This document shows, piece by piece, positions 8,409 to 19,852 of a stretch of 64,000 bases of DNA (its first letter is position 1; each line of letters starts with the position of its first letter). The DNA comes from Pseudomonas abieticivorans (GTDB lineage: Bacteria > Pseudomonadota > Gammaproteobacteria > Pseudomonadales > Pseudomonadaceae), in the NCBI RefSeq assembly GCF_023509015.1, contig NZ_CP094975.1:2985501-3049500 (forward strand), written 5' to 3'. The notes beneath the pieces are model-generated. The model was not told the origin of the DNA. It did not search any database and worked only from the letters and a program-made list of their open reading frames with translations. Both the position numbers and the translations under genes were made by a program.

Positions 8409-10322
8409 TTACGCCTCGCGGTTGCGGGTCAGCAGCGCAGGCTTCTCACCATTGCGACGGCTTGGCAGCGATTCCAGCTGTTCCAGCTGCTCGGCAGTCG
8501 GGAAACGATCGATCTTCGATTCCTTGGTTATGATTTTCGGCTGGCTCTGGCTTTCCCGCGGGTTTTTCACCGCAGGTTCCGAGCGTGGCTGATCGTCACG
8601 CGCCGGGCGGCGGTTGCGAGGTGCGCTGTCACGGCGCGCCTGGCCGTCACGGCTGCCACCTGCGCTGTTGCTGCCATTGCGCGGGTTGTTGCGCTTGGCA
8701 CCTTCGCCACCGGCTGCCGGGGTGCGTGCACCACCGCCAGTACGGGCGCCGCCCGCTGGGCGACCTTGGCGCGGGGCCGAAGCTGGTGCAGCTGCGCCAG
8801 GCGCAGCTGCGGCCGGTGCGCCCGGGCGACGGTTGCGGCCTTGCTGGCCCTTGCCCTGGTAAGGGCTCACGTAGTCAGCGCGGTTGCCAAAGTTATCGAC
8901 TTCGTCGTCCAGGAACTCATCCGGCGCACGGTTGGCCGAAGACACCTGTGCCTGCGCCTGTGGCTGAGCAGGCTGGGCCTGACGTGGCTTCTGGTCACGG
9001 GGTTGGCGTTCAGAACGCGCCCCGGCGGGCTTTTCCTTGCCTTTATCCTTGCCTTTGTCCTTGCGACCGGCACCGCCGGCGTTCGAACCTTCGGCACGCG
9101 AACCACCGCGCGAATTGCGTGGGTTGTTCGCTTGAGGGCGCTCGCGAACTTCGGGTTTCTCGGCCTCGACAGCCGTGATGTCGAAGCCCATCAGATCGCC
9201 GTCCGGGATCTTCTGCTTGGTCATGCGCTCAATGCTCTTGAGCAGCTTCTCTTCGTCTGGAGCCACCAGCGAGATCGCCTCGCCGCTGCGCCCGGCACGG
9301 CCAGTACGGCCGATACGGTGCACGTAGTCTTCATCGACGTTGGGCAGCTCGAAGTTGACCACGTGGGGCAGTTGGTCGATATCCAGGCCGCGGGCGGCGA
9401 TATCGGTGGCAACCAGAATGCGCACGGAGCCAGCCTTGAAGTCGGCCAAGGCTTTGGTGCGGGCGTTCTGGCTCTTGTTACCGTGGATGGCGACAGCGCT
9501 CAGGCCGTGCTTTTCCAGGTACTCGGCCAGGCGGTTGGCGCCGTGCTTGGTGCGGGTGAACACCAGCACTTGCTCCCACGCGCCCTGGGTAATCAGGTGC
9601 GACAGCAGCGAACGCTTGTGGCTGGCAGCCAGGCGATAGACCCGTTGCTCGATACGCTCCACCGTGGTGTTCGGCGGGGTGACTTCGATGCGCTCTGGGT
9701 TGTGCAGCAGCTTGCCGGCAAGGTCGGTGATGTCTTTGGAGAACGTCGCCGAGAACAAAAGGTTCTGACGCTTGGCAGGCAAGCGGGCCAATACCTTTTT
9801 CACGTCATGGACAAAGCCCATGTCGAGCATGCGGTCGGCTTCATCCAGTACCAGGATTTCAACGTGGGACAGGTCGACACTGCCTTGGCCGCACAGGTCG
9901 AGCAGGCGGCCTGGGCAGGCTACCAGCACGTCCACGCCACGGGACATGGCCTGAACCTGAGGGTTCATGCCGACGCCACCGAAGATGCAGGCGCTGACGA
10001 ATTTCAGGTCGCGGGCATAGACCTTGAAGCTGTCATGCACTTGGGCGGCCAGTTCGCGCGTCGGGGTCAGCACCAGCACGCGCGGTTGGCGCGGGCCGTG
10101 ACGCTGGGACTTGTCCGGGTGACCGTTGGGAAACAGCCGTTCCAGGATTGGAAGGGCGAAACCGCCGGTTTTACCAGTACCTGTCTGTGCCGCAACCATC
10201 AGGTCGCGACCTTGCAACACGGCGGGAATGGCCCGCTGTTGCACCGGAGTAGGCTGGGTATAGCCCGCCGCCTCGATGGCACGGACTAAAGCCTCGGAGA
10301 GACCGAGGGAAGCAAAGGACAT
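8409..10322 (-). CDS. rhlE: DEAD-box ATP-dependent RNA helicase RhlE
   Basis: 637-aa DEAD-box helicase. The Q-motif region ([30 protein letters not shown]) is followed by Walker [21 protein letters not shown] in [14 protein letters not shown], and [11 protein letters not shown]. From about residue 385 the protein becomes a long basic tail rich in Arg, Gly, Asn, Pro and Ala, likely disordered and RNA-binding. RhlE proteins act in RNA remodelling, cold adaptation and degradosome-linked decay. I use the ATG at 10322 ([10 protein letters not shown]); upstream in-frame extension is not family-like. The 239-base gap upstream (10323-10561) should hold the promoter and a longish leader; I see no clear element there. 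Confidence 0.93.
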   Translation of the reverse strand: MSFASLGLSEALVRAIEAAGYTQPTPVQQRAIPAVLQGRDLMVAAQTGTGKTGGFALPILERLFPNGHPDKSQRHGPRQPRVLVLTPTRELAAQVHDSFKVYARDLKFVSACIFGGVGMNPQVQAMSRGVDVLVACPGRLLDLCGQGSVDLSHVEILVLDEADRMLDMGFVHDVKKVLARLPAKRQNLLFSATFSKDITDLAGKLLHNPERIEVTPPNTTVERIEQRVYRLAASHKRSLLSHLITQGAWEQVLVFTRTKHGANRLAEYLEKHGLSAVAIHGNKSQNARTKALADFKAGSVRILVATDIAARGLDIDQLPHVVNFELPNVDEDYVHRIGRTGRAGRSGEAISLVAPDEEKLLKSIERMTKQKIPDGDLMGFDITAVEAEKPEVRERPQANNPRNSRGGSRAEGSNAGGAGRKDKGKDKGKEKPAGARSERQPRDQKPRQAQPAQPQAQAQVSSANRAPDEFLDDEVDNFGNRADYVSPYQGKGQQGRNRRPGAPAAAAPGAAAPASAPRQGRPAGGARTGGGARTPAAGGEGAKRNNPRNGSNSAGGSRDGQARRDSAPRNRRPARDDQPRSEPAVKNPRESQSQPKIITKESKIDRFPTAEQLEQLESLPSRRNGEKPALLTRNREA

Positions 10323-10561
10323 GAGTAATCCTGTTCTAGTGAGGGCTTGGCCCAATGGGAATCTTGCCTGGCGCGATAGGTGTCATATGTTAAATGGGTT
10401 CATATGGCACTCTCGCGTCCGGTCCTGCTGGATCCTTCAATGCACTTCCCGGGACCTGCAGAGCTGGCTATCTAGCCGCGCGTCAAGCAGGGGGGAGGCC
10501 TTTTGCAAGGTCGAGCGTCCGGGCGTAAGCCTGGCGGGAACGACCGAGTATAACAGAGCAA

Positions 10562-11380
10562 TCACAATGCGCTGCTTTCATGCTGCTCAACGGTTTCGGA
10601 ACGGGCCGCTTTAGGGGTATTTTCCGGCTTTTTTAGCGTTTCGCTGTCGCTGGCGTAGCGTGCCAACAGTTCAGTGTAGGCCGGCTCGCGCTTGAAACGG
10701 CGCAATTCAGCGGCAAATCGCTGGATCAGCAAGTCCATGCCGGCACCCCGGCGCACGGCCAGGTACTGTTTTTCGCGGCTGATGACTGCGGGCAAGGCGC
10801 TGACCTGGCCTTGCAGGCCCAAGGTCTGGATGGCTCGTTCGCCCACGCGGCGATCAGTGATAACCAGGTCCACGCGGCCACGGATCAGCTTGCCGAAATT
10901 CGCCTCGTGGGTGGGTGCGCCTTCGCGTTTGAAGGTGGTGGCGTCCATGAAGTCGCGGCCATAGAAATAACCCGGCGAGATGCCCACGGTCAGGCCTTTG
11001 AGGTCATCCAGGGTGGTGAAGCGGTGCGGCCGCGCATTGGCGGTGAACAGCACGAACTCCACATCCGACAGTGGCTCATTTGGGTATAGCAGTTGGGCAT
11101 CGCGTTCGCTGGTCAGGAAAATATCCAGCACGCCATCGGCCTCGCCCTTGTCGAGCATCGCCAGGCAACGCTTCCACGGCAGGAATTCCCACTGCACATC
11201 GATACCTAGGCGCTGGAACACCAGGGCAGTGATCTCGTAGTCGATACCCTTGGCCTTGCCGTTTTCCAAGTACACGTAGGGTGCCCAGGGTTCGGTGACG
11301 ATACGAAGCTTCTCGCCGTAAGCGGTCAGGCTCAGGCAAGTCAGGAGCAAGGCTGTCAAGAACGGGGCTATAGCAGGCAT
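10562..11380 (-). CDS. Periplasmic substrate-binding protein (SBP_bac_3 type)
   Basis: 272 aa. A signal peptide (IAPFLTALLLTCLSLTAYG) precedes a solute-binding protein fold of the polar amino acid family: EKLRIVTEPWAPYVYLENGKAKGIDYEI, then DVQWEFLPWKRCLAMLDKGEADGVLD. No permease or ATPase gene is adjacent, so it is an orphan binding protein; in Pseudomonas such proteins often serve signalling or an unlinked transporter. The ATG at 11380 is preferred over a TTG at 11410 that would add ten basic residues; neither has a strong ribosome site. A second protein of similar design lies at 39704-40444. Confidence 0.82.
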   Translation of the reverse strand: MPAIAPFLTALLLTCLSLTAYGEKLRIVTEPWAPYVYLENGKAKGIDYEITALVFQRLGIDVQWEFLPWKRCLAMLDKGEADGVLDIFLTSERDAQLLYPNEPLSDVEFVLFTANARPHRFTTLDDLKGLTVGISPGYFYGRDFMDATTFKREGAPTHEANFGKLIRGRVDLVITDRRVGERAIQTLGLQGQVSALPAVISREKQYLAVRRGAGMDLLIQRFAAELRRFKREPAYTELLARYASDSETLKKPENTPKAARSETVEQHESSAL

Positions 11381-11437
11381 AGGCCTGAGAGTACGACGAG
11401 TGGTCGCCAATGGCTAGAGCCTTGAAAAGGCCTTTAC

Positions 11438-11465
11438 GCAAAAAGGCCCCGAGGGGCCTTTTGCA
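11438..11465. terminator. Bidirectional terminator between metF and the binding-protein gene
   Basis: AAAAAGGCCCC-GA-GGGGCCTTTT is a tight stem with A- and T-runs on both sides. It lies just after the metF stop in metF orientation and upstream of the binding-protein gene, so it mainly ends the ahcY-metF message. Confidence 0.85.
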
Positions 11466-11485
11466 GTGCAACTGTAACGACCGAA

Positions 11486-12331
11486 TCAGCGTGGCAGTTT
11501 CAGGTTGTTCCAGATCGCCAGGCTGGGTTCGGCCTGGTTCAGGGTGTAGAAGTGCAAGCCAGGTGCGCCGCCTTGCAGCAGTTGTTCGCACATGGTGCTG
11601 ATTACTTCTTCGCCAAACTTCTGGATGCTGGCGACGTCATCGCCGTAGGCTTCCAGTTGCTTGCGGACCCAGCGCGGGATTTCCGCACCGCAGGCGTCGG
11701 AAAAGCGTGCCAGCTTGCTGTAGTTGGTGATGGGCATGATGCCCGGCACGATCGGGATGTTCACGCCCATGGCCTGCACACGCTCGACGAAGTAGAAGTA
11801 GCTGTCGGCGTTGAAGAAGTATTGGGTGATCGCGCTGTCGGCACCGGCCTTGGCCTTGCGCACGAAATTCTTCAGATCGTCTTCGAAATTATGCGCTTGT
11901 GGGTGCATTTCCGGGTAAGCGGCAACTTCAATGTGGAAGTGGCTGCCGCTTTCCTGACGAATGAACTCGACCAGGTCGTTGGCGTGGCGCAGTTCGCCAC
12001 TGGCCATGCCCATGCCGGACGGCAGGTCGCCACGCAGGGCAACGATGCGCTTGATGCCGGCATCCTTGTATTGCGCCAGCAGGCCGCGCAGGTCGTCCTT
12101 GCTGTCACCCACGCACGACAGGTGCGGAGCGGCGGGTACTTTGACTTCGTGTTCCAGCTGCAGCACGGTATTGAGCGTGCGGTCGCGGGTAGAGCCACCG
12201 GCACCATAGGTGCAGGAGAAGAAATCGGGCTTGTAGCCAGCCAGTTGGCGGGCCACGTTCAGCAGTTTTTCATGCCCAGCGTCGGTCTTGGTCGGGAAGA
12301 ACTCGAAGCTGAAGCGGCGTTCTTGGGACAT
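11486..12331 (-). CDS. metF: Methylenetetrahydrofolate reductase
   Basis: 281-aa FAD-dependent reductase that makes 5-methyltetrahydrofolate for methionine synthase. The N-terminus SQERRFSFEFFPTKTDAGHE is the MetF signature. FSCTYGAGGSTRDRTL, LRGDLPSGMG and ITQYFFNADSYFYFVERV follow in the expected order of the TIM barrel. The ATG at 12331 matches family length; an upstream in-frame start at 12364 adds 11 unrelated residues. It lies 150 bases downstream of ahcY in the same direction, with a REP pair between. The pairing brings two arms of the methyl cycle together, both likely subject to the SAH riboswitch ahead of ahcY if readthrough occurs. Confidence 0.96.
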   Translation of the reverse strand: MSQERRFSFEFFPTKTDAGHEKLLNVARQLAGYKPDFFSCTYGAGGSTRDRTLNTVLQLEHEVKVPAAPHLSCVGDSKDDLRGLLAQYKDAGIKRIVALRGDLPSGMGMASGELRHANDLVEFIRQESGSHFHIEVAAYPEMHPQAHNFEDDLKNFVRKAKAGADSAITQYFFNADSYFYFVERVQAMGVNIPIVPGIMPITNYSKLARFSDACGAEIPRWVRKQLEAYGDDVASIQKFGEEVISTMCEQLLQGGAPGLHFYTLNQAEPSLAIWNNLKLPR

Positions 12332-12377
12332 GGTCTTACCCTTTAAACTCGAAAACCAAACCACATTCCCACCTTGC

Positions 12378-12467
12378 AGGTAGGAGCGGGTTCATCCGCG
12401 AAGCGTGCGCCTCGGTGTAACTGATACACCGTGGCGTCTTTTTTCGCGGATAAATCCGCTCCTGCAG
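12378..12467. repeat. REP pair
   Basis: GGAGCGGGTTCATCCGCGAA and TTCGCGGATAAATCCGCTCC face each other in the 150-base gap between ahcY and metF. An inner GTGTAACTGATACACCG stem lies in the loop. Confidence 0.88.
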
Positions 12468-12481
12468 CCTGTGGGCAGGTA

Positions 12482-14071
<1,590 letters not shown>

Positions 14072-14219
14072 TTATATAGAGGTGTGCGACGCTTCCCAAG
14101 GGTTTCTAGCGATAACCGCCCGAAGGTTTTAATCGCGACGATAGTCGCAGGCAAATGGAGAGTACACGGCAGGTCTGCCATGATGGCGGGCATCCAGGGC
14201 AAAACGATCAGGAGCGAGC

Positions 14220-14615
14220 ATGAATTTCCACACCCGCAAGTGGGTCAAACCCGAAGACCTGAACCCCAATGGCACGCTGTTCGGTGGCAGCCTGCTGCGT
14301 TGGATCGACGAAGAAGCGGCGATCTACGCCATCGTCCAGCTGGGCAACCAACGCGTGGTCACCAAGTACATCTCCGAGATCAATTTCGTCAGCGCCTCGC
14401 GCCAGGGCGACATCATCGAACTGGGCATTACCGCCACCGAGTTCGGCCGAACCTCCATCACCCTGAGCTGTGAAGTGCGCAACAAGATCACCCGCAAGAG
14501 CATCCTCACGGTCGACAAGCTGGTGTTCGTGAACTTGGGCGAAGACGGCTTGCCAGCGCCGCACGGGCGTAGCGAAATCCGCTACATCAAGGATCAGTTC
14601 GAAACAGGGGAGTGA
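14220..14615 (+). CDS. Acyl-CoA thioesterase (hotdog fold, YciA type)
   Basis: 131-aa single hotdog-domain thioesterase. NPNGTLFGGSLLRWIDEEAA contains the catalytic-site turn and acidic residue typical of the acyl-CoA hydrolase (YciA/BACH) family. VVTKYISEINFVSASRQGDI and GRTSITLSCEVRNK follow. It hydrolyses acyl-CoA esters in the cytoplasm; chain-length preference cannot be read. AGGAGC ends five bases before the ATG. It is divergent from ahcY and ends in a long palindrome that probably terminates it. Confidence 0.92.
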   Translation: MNFHTRKWVKPEDLNPNGTLFGGSLLRWIDEEAAIYAIVQLGNQRVVTKYISEINFVSASRQGDIIELGITATEFGRTSITLSCEVRNKITRKSILTVDKLVFVNLGEDGLPAPHGRSEIRYIKDQFETGE

Positions 14616-14616
14616 T

Positions 14617-14672
14617 GCTTTCGCGGATGCTCCTACAGACCGTTTCTCTGTAGGAGCATCCGCGAAAAGCAC
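14617..14672. repeat. Long REP-derived palindrome / terminator-like stem
   Basis: TTCGCGGATGCTCCTACAGA is mirrored by TCTGTAGGAGCATCCGCGAA with a short CCGTTTC loop, giving one long almost perfect stem between the convergent thioesterase and otnI genes. It combines the REP core with a compact loop and probably works as a bidirectional transcription end. Confidence 0.85.
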
Positions 14673-14680
14673 GACGCTAT

Positions 14681-15466
14681 TTAACCCCGTGCGCGCCAAT
14701 CCCTCAGCCACTGCAACCCTTCGGACGTATCGCCCTTGGGCCGGTATTCGCAGCCAATCCAACCCTCATACCCCAGCGCGTCGATTACCTCGAACAGGTA
14801 GGGGTAGTTCACCTCGCCCAGGCTCGGTTCGTGTCGGTCCGGCACGCCGGCGATCTGGATGTGGCCGATACCGGCGAAGTCCCGGCGCAGCTTGACCGCC
14901 ACGTCGCCTTCGACGATCTGGCAGTGGTAGCAGTCAAATTGCACTTTCAGGTTTGGCGCGCCGACTTCCTTGCAGATGGCCTGGCCCTGGTCTTGGCGGT
15001 TTAGAAAAAAACCCGGGATATCCCGCGTGTTGATCGGTTCGATCAGCACGGTGATGCCGGCCTTGGCTGCGAGGCTGGCCGCGACAGCGAGGTTTTCCAG
15101 GTACGCCGCGTGGTGGCGTGGGCGGTCGGCTTCGCTGGGCAATAGCCCGGCCATCACGTGGATGCGGTCGTTGCCCAATACTGCGGCGTACTCCAGGGCG
15201 CGCTCCACACCTGCGCGGAACTCGGCTTGGCGCCCTGGCAGTGAAGCGATGCCGCGCTCGTTCTTGCTCCAGTCGCCCGGTGGCGCATTGAACAGCGCCT
15301 GCACCAGGCCGTTGTCGCCCAGGCGCTGCTTGAGTTCGGCAGCGCTGTAATCGTATGGGAACAAGTATTCCACGGCATCGAAACCATCGGCCTTGGCGGC
15401 GGCAAAACGATCGAGAAAATCGTGCTGCGGGTACAGCATGCTGAGGTTGGCGGCAAAACGAGGCAT
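14681..15466 (-). CDS. otnI: 2-oxo-tetronate isomerase (hydroxypyruvate isomerase family)
   Basis: 261-aa TIM-barrel isomerase of the Hyi/OtnI family. It starts [20 protein letters not shown], with [15 protein letters not shown] (metal ligand Glu), [14 protein letters not shown] and [20 protein letters not shown] carrying the conserved metal-site residues. GGAG six bases upstream supports the ATG at 15466; an in-frame ATG at 15484 adds six residues. In the threonate/erythronate route OtnI converts 2-oxo-tetronate to 3-oxo-tetronate for the kinase OtnK. It is the last gene of the ltnD-otnK-otnC-gntP-otnI operon. In isolation the family could also be called hydroxypyruvate isomerase; context favours OtnI. 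Confidence 0.88.
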   Translation of the reverse strand: MPRFAANLSMLYPQHDFLDRFAAAKADGFDAVEYLFPYDYSAAELKQRLGDNGLVQALFNAPPGDWSKNERGIASLPGRQAEFRAGVERALEYAAVLGNDRIHVMAGLLPSEADRPRHHAAYLENLAVAASLAAKAGITVLIEPINTRDIPGFFLNRQDQGQAICKEVGAPNLKVQFDCYHCQIVEGDVAVKLRRDFAGIGHIQIAGVPDRHEPSLGEVNYPYLFEVIDALGYEGWIGCEYRPKGDTSEGLQWLRDWRARG

Positions 15467-15487
15467 GTTAACTCCAGTCTTCAACAG

Positions 15488-16945
15488 TCAGACGAAAGGC
15501 CACAGCAGCAGGGTCATGATAAAGCCCAACGTGCCCAGGATCGTGACCAGCAAGGTCCAGGTGCGCAGGCCGTCGCCCACGTTCAACCCGGCCAGTTTAG
15601 TGAACATCCAGTAGCCGGCGTCGTTGATGTGCGACATGGCCAGCCCGCCACCACCCATGGCCAGGCACAGCAGGGCCATGTGGTTGGCGCTGAGGTTGAG
15701 CGTGGCAATCAACGGGCTGAGGATGCCGGCAGTGGTTACCAGGGCTACCGTGGTAGAACCTTGAACCGCGCGCAGCAGCAAGGTCAACAGGAAACCCAGG
15801 GCCAGCACCGGCAGGCCGGTATTGCGCAAGGCTTCGGAGACCACCGCGCCGATGCCGGTGTCTACCAGCACCTTGCCAAACACGCCGCCGGCGCCCGCGA
15901 TCAAAATCACCATGGCCACGCCAGGCAGGGCCGAGCCGATTACGTCCGATACCTGGCTGCGGCTCCAGCCACGGCGTGAGCCCAACAGCCAGGCGCACAG
16001 CATGGTGTCCAGCAGCAGCGCCACCAGCGGTGCGCCGAGCACGGTCATGACTGCGCGCAAGTTGGACTCGGGCGGCAGCAAGGTGGTGGCCAGTGTGCCC
16101 AGCAGGATCAAAATGATCGGCAGCAGGATCAAGGCGATGATCAGGCCAGCGCCCGGAGCCGGGGCCGGTGGCAGTTTCGCGGCCAGGCCGCTGGCGCTTT
16201 CTTCCAGGCCCAGGGTCTTGGCGTGTGCCGCTTCGCTGGTGTTGGAATAGTCGCCCTTGGCCCAGGCGGCCAGGTCTTCGTTGGTGATGTGCGGGCCGTA
16301 GACTTCCGAGCGGATGTCATCGGTCATCGGGTAGACCTTGCGGGTCATGCGCCCGGCAATGAAGTAGCCGATCAGGCACAGCACGCCGACGATGGGGATG
16401 CCGAACATCAGCACTCGGCCCAGGTCTGCGCCCAGTTGCCCGGCGGCCGCCACCGCGCCAGGGTGCGGCGGCAGGAACGCGTGCACCGAGAGCAGCGCCG
16501 CACACATCGGCAAGGCAAACACCAGCAGCGGTTTGCGTGCAGCACGGGCCACGCCATAGGCCAGGGGCATGAGGATGATCACGCCGACCTCGAAAAACAC
16601 CGGGATGCCGACCATGAAACCCGCCACGGTGAGCGCCAGCGGCGTTCGGTTATTGCCGAAGCGCTTGATCAGCGTCTTGGCCAGCGCCTCGGCGCCACCG
16701 GACAGCTCGATGATGCGCCCGATCATCGCGCCCAAGGCAATGATGATCGCAATGTGGCCCAGAGTCTTGCCCATGCCGCCTTCGATGGTGGCGACCAGGT
16801 CGGCGGGTTTCACCCCGGCTACCAGGGCGACCAGGATGCTGACCAGCATCAAGGCCACGAAAGGTTGGAATTTGTACTTGAGCACCAGAAACAGCAACAG
16901 CGCGATACCGGCGCCGGCGATGGTCATCAATAGGATTGGACTCAT
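15488..16945 (-). CDS. GntP-family sugar-acid:H+ symporter
   Basis: 485-aa inner-membrane permease of the gluconate permease family with 12 or more membrane segments. Visible signatures include FMVGIPVFFEVGVIILMPLA, AFLPPHPGAVAAAGQLGADL, RAVQGSTTVALVTTAGILSP and SHINDAGYWMFTKLAGL, all typical of GntP. Family members take up gluconate, L-idonate and related acids with protons. Its place inside an operon for four-carbon sugar acids implies import of L-threonate and perhaps D-erythronate. It starts 64 bases after otnC and is followed by otnI after 21 bases. Confidence 0.9.
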   Translation of the reverse strand: MSPILLMTIAGAGIALLLFLVLKYKFQPFVALMLVSILVALVAGVKPADLVATIEGGMGKTLGHIAIIIALGAMIGRIIELSGGAEALAKTLIKRFGNNRTPLALTVAGFMVGIPVFFEVGVIILMPLAYGVARAARKPLLVFALPMCAALLSVHAFLPPHPGAVAAAGQLGADLGRVLMFGIPIVGVLCLIGYFIAGRMTRKVYPMTDDIRSEVYGPHITNEDLAAWAKGDYSNTSEAAHAKTLGLEESASGLAAKLPPAPAPGAGLIIALILLPIILILLGTLATTLLPPESNLRAVMTVLGAPLVALLLDTMLCAWLLGSRRGWSRSQVSDVIGSALPGVAMVILIAGAGGVFGKVLVDTGIGAVVSEALRNTGLPVLALGFLLTLLLRAVQGSTTVALVTTAGILSPLIATLNLSANHMALLCLAMGGGGLAMSHINDAGYWMFTKLAGLNVGDGLRTWTLLVTILGTLGFIMTLLLWPFV

Positions 16946-17009
16946 GCTCTGATTTTCCTGTTGTTATTGTTGTTCGGTCGCCCTTTCCGGGCGTCCTTTT
17001 TTTAGGTCA

Positions 17010-17648
17010 CTACCACTTGGCCGCGAAGGCTTGGCGCAGGTCTTCCAAAGCGCCTGGGTCCAGAGGGGAGGGCTTGGGGTCGGTCATCAACCAAAGTCGC
17101 GCGGTTTCTTCCAGCTCTTCCAACGCATAGCAAGCCTTGGCCACCGAGCTTTCCCAGATCACCGGGCCGAGCCGCTCGAGCATCACGCCGCGCACGCTGT
17201 TGGCCAGCAGGGCGACTTGGTCGGCGACCTTTGGCGAGCCGGGGCGTTCGTAGTTGATCAGCGGGATCGGCCCGACCTTCATGACTTGGTACGGGGTCAA
17301 CGGCGGCAAAATGTTGTCTTGTTGCCAGACGCCGGCCAAGGTCAGGGCTACCAGATGGGTGGAGTGGGTATGCACCACGCCGCCGACCTCGGGGTTGCGG
17401 TCGTAGACCTGGCGGTGCAGCGCCAAGGTCTTGGACGGCTTGTCGCCACAGATCCATTCGCCGGCCAGGTTGACCTTGGCGATCTGCTCCGGCACCAGGC
17501 GGCCCAGGCAAGCGTCGGTGGGGGTGATCAGCCAACCGTCGTCGAGCCGGGCACTGATGTTGCCAGCGCTGCCGACGGTGTAGCCGCGACCGTAAAGCAG
17601 GCGGCCGACGTCGCAGATTTCTTCACGCAGGGCTTTTTCGTCGCTCAT
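17010..17648 (-). CDS. otnC: 3-oxo-tetronate 4-phosphate decarboxylase (class II aldolase family)
   Basis: 212-aa zinc-dependent protein of the class II aldolase/adducin family. GSAGNISARL is the phosphate-binding loop, THSTHLVAL carries the zinc-binding His pair, and a third His-type ligand region follows. OtnC members decarboxylate 3-oxo-tetronate 4-phosphate to dihydroxyacetone phosphate and CO2. Its ATG overlaps the otnK stop as ATGA, a sign of translational coupling, and kinase plus decarboxylase are consecutive pathway steps. A fuculose-phosphate aldolase would look similar; the operon decides. Confidence 0.9.
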   Translation of the reverse strand: MSDEKALREEICDVGRLLYGRGYTVGSAGNISARLDDGWLITPTDACLGRLVPEQIAKVNLAGEWICGDKPSKTLALHRQVYDRNPEVGGVVHTHSTHLVALTLAGVWQQDNILPPLTPYQVMKVGPIPLINYERPGSPKVADQVALLANSVRGVMLERLGPVIWESSVAKACYALEELEETARLWLMTDPKPSPLDPGALEDLRQAFAAKW

Positions 17649-18937
17649 TGGGCACCTCCCGCCAGTTGCTTCAGGGCCTTGGCGAAGAAGTCCGGGCCAC
17701 CGAAGTTGCCGGACTTGAGCGCCAGGGCCAGCGGCTGCGCGCTGTTGCTGACGGTAGCCGGCACGCCCGGGTCGATCTGTGCGCCGATTTGCAACAATTG
17801 CACGCCCAGGGCTTGCACCACGGCGCCGGAGGTTTCGCCACCGGCGACCACGAAGCGTCGCACGCCTGCGGCAAGCAGGCCTTTGGCAATTTCGCCCAGC
17901 GCCTGTTCGACCAGGGCACCGGCGCGCTCCACGCCCAGTTCACGCTGCACGGCTTTGACTTCATCCGGCGAGCTGGTGGCGTAGATCAATACGGTCTGCC
18001 CGGCATCGCGGGCAAAGGCCAGGGCCTGCTCGACCACCGGTTTGCCGGCGGCCAGGGCCAAGGGATCGATGCGCAGGGCTGGGCGAGCGGCCTCAAGCCA
18101 GGTGGCGACCTGGCCGTTGGTGGCCACCGAGGCGCTGCCGGCCAACACCACTTCACCGCCGTTGATGGTCGGCAGCTTCGCCGCATCGCTGTCACGCAGC
18201 TTGCCGGCGCGGCGGAAGTTCTCTGGCAGGCCCAAGGCCAGGCCAGAGCCGCCGGTCAGCAGTGGCAGGTCGGCGCACGCGGCGCCCAGGGTGTAGAGGT
18301 CGGCATCCGACAGTGCGTCGGCGACGGCCATGCCCACGCCCTCGGCACGCAATTGCGCGATACGGCCACGCACCGCTTCCACGCCTTTGGCGATGCTGTC
18401 ATAACGCAGCAAGCCGACTTTCAACTGGGTTTGCGATTGCAGCACGCGCACCAGGTTGGCATCGGTCATGGGCGTGAGCGGGTGGTGCTGCATGCCCGAT
18501 TCACTGAGCAACTGGTCTTGTACGAACAGGTGGCCACGGAAAATCGTGCGGCCATTTTCCGGGAATGCCGGGCAGGCCAGGGTGAAGTCGCTGCCAAGCT
18601 TTTCCAGCAATGCTTCGCTGACCTGGCCGATGTTGCCAGCGGCGGTGGAGTCGAAGGTGGAGCAGTATTTGAAGAAAACCTGTTCGCAGCCACGGTCTTT
18701 CAACCAGGCCAATGCCGCCAGCGACTCTTCCACCGCTTCGGCCACCGGCGTGGTACGCGATTTGAGGGCGATGACGATGGCATCGGCATCCAGCCCAGCA
18801 GCCATTTCGGCGCTGGGGATGCCGATGCTTTGCACGGTGCGCATGCCGCCGCGCACCAACATGTTGGCCAGGTCCGTGGCGCCGGTGAAGTCATCGGCGA
18901 TGCAGCCCAGCAATGGGCGATGTGCAGTAGTGCTCAT
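17645..18937 (-). CDS. otnK: 3-oxo-tetronate kinase (four-carbon acid sugar kinase)
   Basis: 430-aa kinase of the DUF1537/four-carbon acid sugar kinase family. The N-terminal domain starts with LLGCIADDFTGATDLANMLV, whose DDFTGA motif binds the sugar acid. The C-terminal ATP-binding domain includes RFVVAGGETSGAVVQALGV. It phosphorylates 3-oxo-tetronate at O4. It follows ltnD after nine bases and overlaps otnC, in the middle of the operon. Length and both domain motifs are intact. Confidence 0.93.
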   Translation of the reverse strand: MSTTAHRPLLGCIADDFTGATDLANMLVRGGMRTVQSIGIPSAEMAAGLDADAIVIALKSRTTPVAEAVEESLAALAWLKDRGCEQVFFKYCSTFDSTAAGNIGQVSEALLEKLGSDFTLACPAFPENGRTIFRGHLFVQDQLLSESGMQHHPLTPMTDANLVRVLQSQTQLKVGLLRYDSIAKGVEAVRGRIAQLRAEGVGMAVADALSDADLYTLGAACADLPLLTGGSGLALGLPENFRRAGKLRDSDAAKLPTINGGEVVLAGSASVATNGQVATWLEAARPALRIDPLALAAGKPVVEQALAFARDAGQTVLIYATSSPDEVKAVQRELGVERAGALVEQALGEIAKGLLAAGVRRFVVAGGETSGAVVQALGVQLLQIGAQIDPGVPATVSNSAQPLALALKSGNFGGPDFFAKALKQLAGGAQ

Positions 18938-18946
18938 GGCGTGGCC

Positions 18947-19852
18947 TCAGTTCTGCTCGGTCTTGGCGACAGGCAGTTCGATGCCCGGGAAAATCTTGAT
19001 CACGGCAGAGTCGTCTTCGCGGCCGAACCCGGCGCTGGAGGCTTGCATGAACATCTGGTGCGCAGTGGCCGACAGCGGCAGCGGGAATTTGCTGGCGCGG
19101 GCGGTATCCAGCACCAGGCCCAGGTCCTTGACGAAGATGTCCACGGCCGACAGCGGCGTGTAGTCGGCCTTGAGGATGTGCGGCACGCGGTTTTCGAACA
19201 TCCACGAGTTGCCGGCGCTGTGGGTGATCACTTCGTACAAGGCGTCGGCGTCGACGCCCTCGCGCAGGCCCAGGGCCATGGCTTCGGCGCTGGCAGCGAT
19301 GTGCACGCCGGCCAGCAACTGGTTGATGATTTTTACTTTCGAGCCCAGGCCATGCACGTCGCCCAGGCGGTAGACCTTGCCGGCCATGCCATTGAGGATC
19401 GCTTCGGCCTTGGCATAGGAGGCGGCAGGGCCTGAGGTCATCATGGTCATTTCGCCAGCCGCCGCCTTGGCGGCACCGCCGGAGATGGGGGCATCCAGGT
19501 ACAACAGGTTCTGCGCGGCCAGGCGTTCGCCCAACTCGACGGCGAAGGTCGGGGCAACGGTAGCGCAGCCAATCACCAGGCTGCCAGGGCGCAGGGCGGC
19601 GATCGCGCCGTTTTCGCCAAAGAGTACGGTTTCGGTCTGCTCGGCGTTCACCACCACGGTGATGATCACATCGCAGGCCGCGGCCATGGCCGCCGGTGAG
19701 TCGCAGGCAACGCCGCCTTCGTTGGCGAACTGTTCGGTCACTGCGGCGCGTACGTCACAGGCATGCACATTGAAACCTGAGCGCAGCAGCGAGCGGGCAA
19801 TGCCCAGCCCCATTGCACCCAGACCGATGACACCGACGTTTTTGTTATTCAT
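18947..19852 (-). CDS. ltnD: L-threonate dehydrogenase (beta-hydroxyacid dehydrogenase family)
   Basis: 301-aa NAD-dependent oxidoreductase of the 3-hydroxyisobutyrate dehydrogenase family. The Rossmann motif NVGVIGLGAMGLGIARSLL is at the N-terminus, the substrate loop DAPISGGAAKAAAGEMTMM follows, and the catalytic Lys lies in GLGSKVKIINQLLAGVH. In operons with otnK, otnC and otnI this family member is LtnD, oxidising L-threonate at C2 to 2-oxo-tetronate. The ATG at 19852 begins MNNKNVGVIG; a start at 19969 would add 39 residues crossing the AT-rich promoter region. First gene of the operon. Confidence 0.9.
   Translation of the reverse strand: MNNKNVGVIGLGAMGLGIARSLLRSGFNVHACDVRAAVTEQFANEGGVACDSPAAMAAACDVIITVVVNAEQTETVLFGENGAIAALRPGSLVIGCATVAPTFAVELGERLAAQNLLYLDAPISGGAAKAAAGEMTMMTSGPAASYAKAEAILNGMAGKVYRLGDVHGLGSKVKIINQLLAGVHIAASAEAMALGLREGVDADALYEVITHSAGNSWMFENRVPHILKADYTPLSAVDIFVKDLGLVLDTARASKFPLPLSATAHQMFMQASSAGFGREDDSAVIKIFPGIELPVAKTEQN

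Noticed and set aside
14617..14672. Possible CRISPR-like or attachment-site palindrome
   Set aside because: Core sequence matches the REP family seen throughout the window; there is no repeat-spacer array and no integrase.
16979..16999. CGCCC-TTTCC-GGGCG hairpin followed by T-run between gntP and otnC
   Set aside because: The T-run faces the plus strand, against the operon direction, and the stem is only five base pairs; it is unlikely to matter.
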